A program made the position numbers and the translations under genes. Positions 47,601-59,600 of a stretch of DNA of 64,000 nt are shown piece after piece (the first letter of the stretch is position 1; each line of letters begins with the position of its first letter). The stretch is from Rallus limicola (taxonomy: Eukaryota; Chordata; Aves; Gruiformes; Rallidae). The notes under the pieces are model-generated. The model made no database searches, was not told the origin of the DNA, and saw only the letters and a program-made list of their open reading frames with translations. Location: the NCBI GenBank assembly GCA_022605955.1, contig JAKCOZ010000008.1, positions 38,108,547-38,172,546 of the forward strand. The letters run 5' to 3'.

Positions 47601-50600
47601 TTTTGTTTTGTCTTTTGAAGGACTGATCTGCATTAGCAGCACTCATAATAGATGACTAATTCTGGAAAAAAAACGTGCTGACTTCCTAGTCCATCATGTG
47701 AAAACGTGCATACAACAAGGCTAAGCTCCTGGAACATCATCTGATCTCATATCCAAGCAGCTGGCTGCTACTGCAGTAGGTTTCTTTGCTGCTACAGCTT
47801 TTCAAATTACGCTGTTGAAGTTGTCGCGATCCAGAGGGGAGAAGCAGTGGAAAAGATGATTCAAAATGCTTGGAGTCAATGTCAGGAACTTGACAGATGC
47901 AGCTCAGAAAACATGAGCTGGAGATGTTACTCAGTTTATTTTAGAGGACAGAGATGTGGTGACACAGGCAACAGGAAAAGTAAAAAATAAATTTCCAATG
48001 TGGTGTCACCTCTGGGAACATTTCAGGGGAGCAGCAGGTGAGGGTCTGGTGTGCCGGTGTGGCCCTGGAATCAGGAGCATGTCTCATGCCTGAGGAATGT
48101 TCCTGACATCCAGGAACAGGGTTTTTTCCTGCAAGGCTGTGGACCAGCAGCTTTGAGAGGAAAAGTTCCTGCTCTGTGGAATCTCTTTGGAGGGAGGCAG
48201 CAAAACATAATTAAAAAGAAGAAGAGTTTCAAGCGGTTTTGTGCCTGCCAAGTGGTTTAGGCAAGGCAAACGTAACCGCACCGTGTTGTGCAGATGGGAC
48301 TAGGAGAATGGGTCAGGGAACTCTGGCTGGTGTGAGCTATGTTCAGATGGCCCTGAGTTTTGTGCCAGGTCTAGCTCTGTGGTCTGCTGAGAAGCAGTAT
48401 CGCAGCATGCATCAGTCTGGGATTTCACCGTTTCTCCCCAGACTGTCAGCTCTTTTATTTAATTTGTTTTCCATCAAACTCTCCAGAAGAAATATCTCCT
48501 ACAACAGTATGCAACTGTATTCCAAAACCTATTAGGCATCGGAGAGTAAAAAGTAATTGTCCTTCTGCACTCTGGGGTAAGGTAATCAAAAGTCTTGGGA
48601 GAATACTTGCTTTGGGAAATGGCATCTGGAGTGAAGGCTGTCCTTGTATCTGTCAGTGAGAGTGTTCATCTTCCTTCGTCTTGTTAAACAATTCAGTTCC
48701 TATGAAATAAATGAAATATTTTCCCCAGTTATATTCACTGAAGTCTTGTTCTTCTGCCAGTTGGGAAAATGAAGGGTGAAGAAAAACATGTTTGTAGTCT
48801 GAGTGGCAGAACTTTTGGTTAACCCTTTATTAAGTCAAATATTCAGGGGAAAAAAAAAAATACGTTTAATGGATCCACGTGATTTATTGTGGATTAATCA
48901 ACTGGAAATGAGGTGAAGTGGGTGACTTAATCCAAATGTAACACTGGTGAACTCTTGGGGATGTTTCACACCTTCACTTCTAACTGCTGATTGCTGAGGA
49001 ACGTTTATTTGTGTTAAAAGCATTCCTCTGAAACTTCTCTCTGTGCTGCTTCTCCCAACTATGCATTTGCTTTTTAAGAAGTTCTAATGAAGAAAAAGAA
49101 GAGAAAAAGAAAGACAACTGGGACTTTCATCATCTAGGTTTTGCATGTGCAGGAACTTAAAATAATATACACAATTTTCAGGTCAAACAAAGAGGTCATT
49201 CTGGAAATACACAAGATTTCTGCTGTCTTGATTAGCTGTGTTCAGCCTAACAAATTCCTAAAAAGACTTCCTAAACATATTTGTTTAACATTAGAGGGGT
49301 AGATTCTAAACAGAGAAAGCAACAGATGTTACATTTTGTATTCCACTTCATTTACTTGATGTGTGGAAAATGTAGGCAGGTTATTAAATAGTTTAAGCAA
49401 GTGGGATCACAGAATTCCCATCTTTACACTACCAAATACAGTTCACAGGCTTCAGCAAAGAAACAGCTCTATGGTTTGTGCTAGGAACAAGTGATATTAA
49501 ATAGCTTAGCACCTGGATAGTATTAACTTTAATTACAAACGTGATAAATTAAGTATATACTTCTAAGCTTAGAACAAATGCAATCACTGCTGATTCTATT
49601 TGTTTAAAGTTCTTTGGGTCATTGCTTTTTACATTAATCCATCAGCTGGATGACACTGCATGTCCCCTTCAGTCAATGCAATTAGTAACATGTCACGTTA
49701 ACCAGATGTATTCACACATCCCCCCATGCAAGTGTTTGAAGAAGCTCACTACCATTCAAGGCCATGGTTTCTCAGCATCCTGACAGCTTAATATATCCTG
49801 AAGAAATACTGACAGTAGGTAAAATCTAATAGGAGTTACCTGCAGACAGGCTTTAATCTCTGTGTGACAGCTCTGTTCGTGGCAATGTGACGCTGACACA
49901 GTGATCTGAATAAAGCTACAGTGAGAAATTTCTGGTGCCAGCATGCAGCTCCTTCCGAACAAGAGCTGTACCTGACAGCCTGGCTATGAACAAGCACCAG
50001 AGGAGCCTAAATTCAGCATGTGTGCACTTGAGTGTCCTTGTTACAGAATCACAGGGGTTGGAAGGGACCTCCAGAGATCATCGGGTCCAACCCCCTGCCA
50101 AAGCAGCTCCCCAGCTCATATTGCACAGGTCGGTGTCCAGACAGGGCTGGAATCTCTCCAGAGAAGGAGACTCCACAACCTCCCTGGGCAGCCTGTCCCA
50201 GGGCTCCCTCACCCTCACTGGGGAAAAGTTCTTCCCTATGTTGGTGTGGAACTTCCTATGCTCCAACTTGCAGCCCTTGCCCCTTGTCCTGTCCCCACAG
50301 ACACTGAAAAGGGGCTGGCCATTTCCCCCTGCATCCTATACTTCAGATATTGGTAAAGATTAATAAGGTCCCCCCTTAGTCGTCTTCTCTCCAGGCTGAA
50401 CAGTCCCAGCTCACTCAGCCTTTCCTCACAGGGGAGATGCTCCAGGCCCTTCATCATATCTGTAGCCTCCTCTGGACTCTCTCCAGGAGATCTCTGTCTT
50501 TTTTATACCAGGGAGCCCAGAACTGGACACAATACTCCAGGTGGGGCCTGACCAGGGCAGAGCAGAGGGGGAGGATCCCCTCCTGTGACCTGCTGGCCAC

Positions 50601-53600
50601 ACTTCTCTTGATGCCCCCCAGGATCCCATTGGATCTCTTAGCCCCCGGGACCCACTGCTGGCTCATGGCCAACCTGTCATCTACCAGGAGCCCCAGGTCC
50701 TTCTCCACAGAGCTCTTCTCCAGCAGGTCATCCCCCAGCCTGTACTGATTCCAGAGGTTATTTCTTCCCAGGTGCTTCTACACTTGCTTTTATTGAACCT
50801 CATTTCGTTATACTACTACTGACTCTCAAACCACCCTGTGGTCCTCAAGTAGCCATGTTACCAGCTGTGAATGCAGGAACAGGGTTCGAGTCGCTCCTGC
50901 TGTGCTCCTGGTAACGGCGGCTCCTGTTCTGTGGCCCTTGTGCACAAAGCCACTGTCCTGGTTTCAGTCAGGATCGAGTTAACTCCATGTGTAGCAGCGG
51001 ATGGGATGCTGTGTTTGGGAGTTACAATGAAAGCAGTGCTGAGAACACCCTGATGTTGCTAGTTGCAGTCAGACAGTCAAAGCCAGGACAGGTGACCCAG
51101 GTGGGCCAAAGAGAGTATTCCATGCCAATTACGTCCTGCCCAGGATAAAGGGGGGCTGATGGGAGGAAGAAGGGGGGCGGTTCCGGGACGTGAGGGTCTT
51201 GGGGGACGGTTGGGTTCCGGGACGGCTCTGGGTGGTGCAGCCTGAGCTGTGTGGTTGGGTGAGAAACTGCATTGGGTATCAATAGCTTCATATTCTTTTG
51301 CTCTAAAGTCCTGTCAGCATTGGTATATTTGATCTTTCTGTTCTCTTAGTAAACTATCCTTATCCCAACCCACGGGCCTCTTAGTTTCTTGGTTTTGGAG
51401 TTATTTGCCCCTTCCTTTTCCCTTCCCTTGTTTCCCCCCCTTTCCCTTTTCTCCTGCTCTTTTACTTTAAGGAGCAGGCAGCTGCGTGGATCTCGGCCCA
51501 CAGCTGGGGGGAAACCACGACAGCCACCGACTGTCCTCTCCCGCTGGTGGGTGTGAGTCCCACACAGGACAGCAGGTGGGTCCGTGCAGAGGCAGCTGTG
51601 GTGTCTGTTCCTAGGGGAGGGTGCAATGTAGCAGCACTGTGCTGGAGGACATGGGTGATGTTCATGGATTTTGAGAGGCTTATCAATGAATTTGACTGGG
51701 CTATTCTGCTGAGCACAGACCAGCATACAAGCAGCTGGTCGATACAGAAAACACGTTTGTTGCAGATTCTTTTTTGAACAGGGCTGGGGGGGGAGGCTGC
51801 TGTTTCAAGAGGAGCAGAGTTTCAGCAGCATGGGCAGCAAAGGAAAGCTGGGCAGGACTGGCACTCAGTATGTCATTACAGCTGAGTTAAATACTATCTG
51901 CTAGCGTTGGTTACCTCTGGAGTTGTCTCTTGGCACATGTGTGGTCCAAGCTTAGCTTGCCGAATACTGTGCCTAGTACAAGAGGTTTTATGAGCTGACT
52001 TCTCCCCAGTGCGTGCTGAAGGTGAACTAAGGCAGGCTGGCTCTGGGGCTGACATGGGGTGTTTATCTATGTCTGAAAAGTCCAGCGCTTTTTAGAGGTA
52101 CCAAATGTGAACTGGGGGTGGGGGGGAATCCCACCACTGCCTCCATCTACACCCCACTCCCCTCTTCCCCGAAAAAAGGAAAGAGCTATAATTTTGTTTT
52201 CTTTTGGTGCTGTCCAACACAGACGTGGGTCAGACTAACTCTGGTAAAGTGAATGGTGGAGAACATTGTGTCTCTGATTTCTTGGCCTGTTACTGAACTC
52301 GGTACCTGGCACAAGCAGAAAAAGCATCCTGTTCACTTGAAGTGATTTAATGTTTGCTGTTTTCCCTGTGTTTCTGTGAAAGAGTTTCTTACAGTGATCC
52401 CTAGTGGATAGTTACAACCTATTTAAAATGCAGACTCTGTAAAAACCAGGAAAAGAAAACACGCTTTATGATCAAAAAATACTTTGCACAATAAAAAAAA
52501 CCCACCCCATTGCTTTGAATGTATCAAAATTACTTCTCCAAAATGAAGTTTCTGCAGTGTCTTATAGAAAGAGGTAGGGGGGAAATGGTATAGCTCAATA
52601 AAACTATGATTACTTGGGTCTGTTTTCATAGAGGGGCATAATGCGGTGGCTAAAAGGAGCTGTAGAAACTATTAAATGCTTGATGGATGTTTGTTCTAAT
52701 TCAATTCATGTTTAAAACCTATTCATTTAAAAAAAAAAACCACAAACAAACCAAAGGAGAAGCTGTATAAAAGTAAGCAAATGCTTTTTCTTGAAATAAG
52801 CTTTGCAAATGGTGGGGGAAACAAAATCTCACCTCTAGCTTAGTAGGTGTTGGCCACTTCAGATGCCCTCAACGGCCCAGTTGTCAGAAACGGGTATCTT
52901 GTGAATGATCTGCTTCATGGAGCTCTGTGCGCTGCAGTATTTATCCTAATTGCTTTAACAAGGGTAAATTAAGCATGAGTAAATGCTGGTGGCTTCTGGA
53001 GTATTGTATTCAGTTCTGGGCTCCCTGGGATAAAAAAGACAGAGATCTCCTGGAGACAGTCCAGAGAAGGACTATGAAGATGATGAAGGGCCTGGAGCAT
53101 CTCCCCTGTGAGGAAAGGCTGAGGGAGCTGGGACTGTTCAGCCTGGAGAGAAGAAGACTAAGGGGGGACCTTATTAATGTTTATCAGTATCTGAAGCATG
53201 GGATGCAGGGGGAATCAGCCAGCCCCTTTTCAGTGTCTGTGGGGACAGGACAAGGGGCAGTGGCTGCAAGTTGGTGCATAGGAAATTCCACACCAACATG
53301 GGGAAGAACTTTTCCCCAGTGAGGGTGAGGGAGCCCTGGGACAGGCTGCCCAGGGAGGTTGTGGAGTCTCCTTCTCTGGAGACATTGCAGACCTGCCTGG
53401 ATGCCGCCCTGTGCAATATGAGTTAGGGATCCTGTTTTGGCAGGGGGTTGGACCTGAAGATCTCTGGAGGTCCCTTCCAACCCCTATGATTCTGTGAACC
53501 CTGTTCCCTGCAGCTGAATCCATGTGGCACTCTGGTTACGTTGAGGTAATGGGAAAGGTAGGCTTTTCCCTAGGAATCCAAAATAAACATTTGTCTTAGT

Positions 53601-56600
53601 GCCTTATGAAAAACACGAAGGGAAGGAAGCGTGTTGGCCCTACAGAAGTGATGGTCTTTTATATGGGGATAATTTATTGGTGCTTGGGCTTTTGTGAAAG
53701 CAGAGTTCGTTGAGGTGTACTGCTTAATTAAATAGACTGGAACAGTTTTGATTTTTCTTAGAATGGGATACATCCCCTCACATGTGTGTGTGCAGTGAGC
53801 AAAGGTGGCATCCGGGACTCGTACCACCCACGTTGCCTGGTGTAATAAACCATCTGCCGTAATTCTTGGTGATTTAAAAGCCTCCCAGCGTAGATTTTAA
53901 CCTGTAACTGTGATACTCTGAGCAGGCAGTAGGGCTTTTTTTTGACCCCCACCCCCTCCACTTTACTCAGAATCAACAGTAGCTGGCAAAGCCTAAGTGC
54001 CTTGTGGTAATGATTCCCTGTCCCGAGCTCGGCTTTCTGTGGGCTACGGGAGCTGTAATGTGGCAGCGTTGTGTAGTCCAAGTGCCAGAGGAAGGAAAGA
54101 AAGGCTTGATGGTTTATTTCTTAACTCCTGTGAGGAAGGGCAACAGTTTGTCAGCTGAGCTACTGCACCTTCGGGTGTTGGAGAACTTTGAAATGTAAAT
54201 GCTTTTCTTTAAGAGGGAGATGCCAAGGGAGAGTTTTGCGTGTTCTTGCAGCACTTTGATATCTTTCACGTGCTTTCTGAGGGCCCGTGGGATTTTAACA
54301 GCCCTGCACCTGCGTCACCCAGATTAGTATTTAATGGGTTTTTAGTTCTAGTATGTTTCAGTACTTGAAATGGCTTTGGATGGGATAATTTTCTGTCCTT
54401 TTTATGTCGGTTTTGAAGAACTGAGCTATGCATGGAGCATGCTGGAGTTACAGGGACACCAAAATTATTTCTGAATATTTTTCCTACAAGCTTTAAGGGC
54501 ATCTCCCCAACTCATAGGAAATATTTCAGGGTGGTTTATTTCCACCTGAGTTGTTTCAAGCAGCTGTGTATTTTAGCATGGAGATTTCAAATCAACAGCT
54601 GGCTCCATGTTTATACAATCCTGTTTGGCTTGTTTACCAAATTGTTGGGATTTTCAACACTTTTATTATTGTGTTGTTTCCATACCATGCTGGTGGGTCC
54701 TGAGAAGTGTGGCTGCTTGGTTTAGGTATCAGGGAGGTCGTGCCATCCTTGCAGGGACACCAGGCAAGGAACTCACCATTTGGGAAATAAAAATGAAGTG
54801 TCCTTTGTGCCTTCATACACCCAGCTATCTCCTCAGAGAATGGGCTGGCAGCTGGGTGAAAGCTCAGCTCTCTGGGGAGCCAAGGGTTGGCAGGGAGAGA
54901 AGCCTGACTATGTTGATGGGGACGGTGTTGGACGTTGTGCTTGGAGCTTGGCCAAGGAGTAGACCCAGCAGCGCTCAGAGCCAAGGGGCTCACCAGCTGT
55001 TGGGGTGAAGAAGCAAAAGCAGTGCTTTCATCTCTGCATCCTAAAGGATAGTGTCCACATGGATGGCTCCAGAAGTTTCAGGATAACAAGGTTTGTGTCG
55101 TGTAGCGTAACAAAACACCTGCTTCTGTGAGAGGGCTATGGGCTGAGAAAGAAGGAATTACCCTGAGTGTTATTTTTAACAGTTTAGCCAGCACTCACGG
55201 ATTGACTTAGGAAGTGAAGGTCACAAGTTCAGCAGCATTTGTCACTTCAGCCCAGTTCCTAATGAAACCATTTAAACTTTATAAAATTGCAGTGGACTCA
55301 GGAGTCCCACTGTTTTCATGCACTGCGTGTGTGGCAAAACGCAAGCGTCAGACCTAAGTAAATCTCAGCCTTTAGATCTTTAAAAGTTATTTTTCTTTAA
55401 CATACATACACACACACATATGTATAATATATATATAGATAGATAGATATGAGTTCATCAGTAAGCCCAGGGCTGCTGAGATGTGTTTGGCAGTAGTCCC
55501 TGCTGCCTCCAAAGGCAGCTGAACAAACAGCCCAGAGCTCGCACAGGAAGACAGGCCTGTTGGGTAGGAGGGCAGGAGGGGACGGTAGGTTTGGTGTCCC
55601 AGCATGAAAGAAGTGCGCAGCCACTTCTGTGTTTATCTTGCTGCTAGGAGCTGTGCTTGGGAGTTGCTTGATCCCATGGTTGGGGTAGTAGAGAAAAACC
55701 TTCCCAGTCTGCTGGCGGACATAAAATGACCAAAACAAACTTTACTGAAAATATTTTGTGTCTTAAAGATAAAAACCCCAGCACCTCTGTTTGGGAGTTT
55801 GACCTGTAGAGCTTTTGGAAAGAAGGAAAAAATCAGGATGTTTTTCTTGAAGCAGTGAGCTTTAATGGTGGTTGTTTTCAAGGAAGGCTTTCTGGGAATA
55901 AGACTTATTACAGCACGTTTGTAATGAGGCATCGCTGTGCTCTCTCTATGGCATCCTTTTGCTCTCTGTGACTCCGCTGCTTTAGCAAACACTTTCCCTG
56001 TATTTAGCTTGCAGTAAGCTGGGAGCTTTCAGGAGATTGACCACAGAGACTCTGCTGGCTGTGCGTGAGGGAAACGCACACGAGACCAAATTATTTTTGA
56101 GTAGTGAAGTTTATTGAGGCCATATCTGCAGCCTGCATGATTTTACAACCACTGTTAACAGAAATACAAGGCATGGAGTAACTGCTGTCTATTCTAGCTG
56201 TGCGGCTCGAAGAACTATTATTAGGACCAGCATTAGGGGCTGGAAACTCAGATACAGGCAATGGAGAAGGAGAAGCATCTTTAAGGGGCTGACTTGGAGA
56301 ACCTGGAGATGGCTGTGTGTGGAGATCAGCGATGGGCAACACACAATTTGATATGAATTTTAGGTGAAGCCATTTATCGGGTGAAATCACACAGATTACA
56401 TACATTCGTTACTGCAAACGTGGCAAGCTAAGAAACTGCTAATCGGTTACATATACTGTTTACACCCCACTGATTGGTTAGTGATTATAATGAGTTCTGA
56501 TAAACGTATCTTATAGCTAAACATTGTTAGTTTACCTTTGATGTCTAAAAGCATCCACACACCTGCTGTATTGACCATCTTATTATGGCTGGTTCTTAAC

Positions 56601-59600
56601 ATGTTCCGTTACTCCCAAGTTCTTCCCATAACAACTTCTTGGTTTAGGGCAGTCTGTACCCCTATAACCAAGGCCACTGGGTTTTGAGAATGAGATTATT
56701 AAAATCTTCTCAGCATGAGGAACTTTTCTTGTCTCTCTTGGCAAGTAGATCTGGAAAGGTCGTTCTCTACCACCCCAACCACAGGATCAACCAAGACCAT
56801 TCCTGGTGCGGTAGCCTGTAATGTCACAAGCCTCTGCTGCTCCAAATTGTTACCTTTCAGATTTCATTGTTTTCCTCCAGAGTTTACTGGGACTTTTCTT
56901 TTTCTTTTCACTGTTGTGATGTACTTAGGCTGGCACTCAGCAAATGCCAATGCACTGAGTGCTGGTGCAGTGCTGTGATGGGGAGGGAGGGAGGCTTCAC
57001 ACAGTAAATGCATTGGGAGCACTGTAACAAAAATGTAATTACATATCCTTTGAGAGCTTCTGTTTCACAGGGTCGTGTTAAACCACAGAAATAGCTGGAA
57101 GACTGAAGAAGGAGGTTCCCCTTCTCTACAGCCACTGCTTTAGGAAAGATCATGCCGAGAATGGGAACATCAGCATGATCATTCTGTGGGATCAAATCCT
57201 AATTTTACTTTGGCGCACTCATGGTCTGAAAAGCAGTTTAACATTACTGATGCTGCTGCAGTGTCATAGCAGTCCTGTGTAGCAGTGGCAACCTGGGTAC
57301 AGTATGCTTACTGCTCCTCTGTTGCTGGACTGTTGCTTTGCTTCTCCTCTGTCACTGCAGACTGTCACAAATGTTTCTCTGGATACTTCACCGTTAGCAG
57401 TCTCTAAAACAGTCTTTGCTCAGTGCTTCACGTGCAATAAATGTTTTTTCCTGGTTCTGATGCTTGCTTTCTTGTTCATACTTTCTTTTAGGATAAGCCC
57501 CTTGTATCAGAAGCAGCCAGGAAGAAAGAGAGAGATGTGGTAGGCAAAGAAATTGAGAAGTTTCAGGTCTCCATTCAGACTCTGTGCCGGAGTGCCCTCA
57601 CGCTTGGCAGGATCATGGATTACATTCAGGAGGACGTGGATGCCATGAAGAACGAGTTGCAGATGTGGCGGCACGAGAACAGACAGCACGTGGAATCTTT
57701 ACAGAAAGAGCAAAGGTGTGTGGGGAAAAGTTTGATTTATCTCTTGAGACAGATTTCTGGCTTTAGGAGAGGAGATTTTCAAAGCAGATTCATCAGCAGC
57801 CATTGTTGTGGTTTGGGGATATTTATTTGCAGACTGAATTGGGGGTTTTTGAAGTGTTAAAGTCTTTAAGGTCTTTTCAGCTCGGTTTTACGTGATGTAC
57901 ATTACAGCAGAGATGCAAGCGTTTGTGCGATATCAGAGGTCTTGATTTGGTTTCATCCTCTCACAAATGTGTAAGGAGTGGTGGAGGAAGAGCTGAGTAA
58001 ACAAAGTAGCTTAGTAAATCCAATTAGTGTATTCCTTAAATCACAGCCTGCTCTCTTTGTGCCATTGCATTCAGTGTGCTATGGAGTGGCAGACATGACA
58101 GTTGCTGTCACCAGCGCAGGGTTAAAAAGCTAGAGGGGATGAAGGTGATGTGCAGGAGAGGAACACAGAGCTTGAGTCTAGAAGCAGTTTGTTTGGCTTT
58201 ACTTGCCTCACCACTGTGTCTTTATATGCTCCCTGAAAGCAGACCATCCATTCCAGTTGTGTGTCCTCTGATCTTAAGCATGAACTAGGTGCGGTTCTCC
58301 CTAGATTCACAGGCAGCCCAGGTAGACATGCTGCCCCCTGCATCCATGTGCTGCGATATTCCTAGCTAAGTCCTATCTTGGTATGTAGTGATGTGTTAAA
58401 CGTTGGCAACTTACTGCTGCTGTCTTAGTCTGCTGGCTGGGGTGGTGGGAGTTAGGGCTTCAGTTCACCTCTCAAGTGTAATGATGTTAATTCCTTATGC
58501 TTAAATAGTGCCTGCTGTCCTAAAACCCTGACAGGCTTTAAAACTCTGTTTGGCCTCAGGATGCAGCACCCCTGCAAAGAGAAAGGAAATGGTGTTTGGC
58601 TTTATTGTACGGTTGGAGAAACTGAGGCATCGACTTGCATGCCTCTGCACCGCACCCAGCGTTGGGATGCAAGTCTCGGGCCTTGCTCCAGGCACCTCCT
58701 TGCTCAGTGGATCCAATTTGGCCCTGCCAAGGTAGTCACTGGTTTCCTAGCACAGGGACTGAATGTGCTGCACTGGCTTCTGAGGTCCCCTGAGCTCCCA
58801 GGCACTGTCCTTGATACCAGTGCAAGAGGAGAGAGGGAGTGGGAAGAGGGAGCTGCCCAGCTGATTTTGGTTTCAGATTTATGTCAAACCGAGCCTTACA
58901 GTGGCCAGCTGCTCTGTTCTGTGCAGGAATGAAAGAGCAGAGCCACTCAGCTCTCTTTCATGAGCTAAGGCTGCTGCAGCACTTCCCAAAGTTCCCTGTG
59001 AGATCCTGATCAGATCAGTGTAGTGCTAAGGCACGTCCAACCCTTCAAGAAAGAATTACAGAGCATCAGGCGTGAGGAAGACAATTCTTCCCACATGTAC
59101 TGGAATTTGGATGTGTGTCTCTGTTTTCTTTGCTTCTGTGAAAGACAATTGAAGGATCCCATTGGGGAAACGTTAGTGCAGTTTCTAGCTATGCTTCTGG
59201 TGATTGATGCTAATGCAGCAGAAAGGAGGAGAAAGCTAAATGGTTTTGAGACACGGACTTTTAGCTAATGAGTCCTCAACGGGACTGGGTAATTCAGAAT
59301 GACAGTGGGCTGGTCCAGCCTGTCTTTTCCCTGGCCGCTCAGTGTTCCAGAAGAGCAGCAAAGCACCACGGAAAGGGGCATGTTTGTTTCAAAGCCAAAC
59401 AAGCCCCGTTGGCTTCTGGCATATCACGTGTGGTTTATTAGCACGGGATTGGCTCTGTTTGCTGTTGGGGTGGGATTGCTGGCCCTCGTCAGCAGCTTGG
59501 TGACACCTTGCCTCTGCTCAGACATCTACCTGCTCGGTGCTGCTGGCAGCTGCTGCTGTTCTGCTGCTGGCTTTTGGTATTTCTTGTCAGAAATAGCTGG

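Larger units (their letters stand above)
44358..57491 (+). other. TRAF3IP1: TRAF3IP1 intron 13 (13.1 kb)
   Basis: CR1 fragments at 44932, 46222, 50044 and 52995; LTRs at 50954-51480 and about 56030-56715; an AT-rich microsatellite at 55400-55450. Long unique stretches (46579-50043, 51481-52994, 53499-56029, 56716-57491) contain only short frames without recognised homology. Confidence 0.7.
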
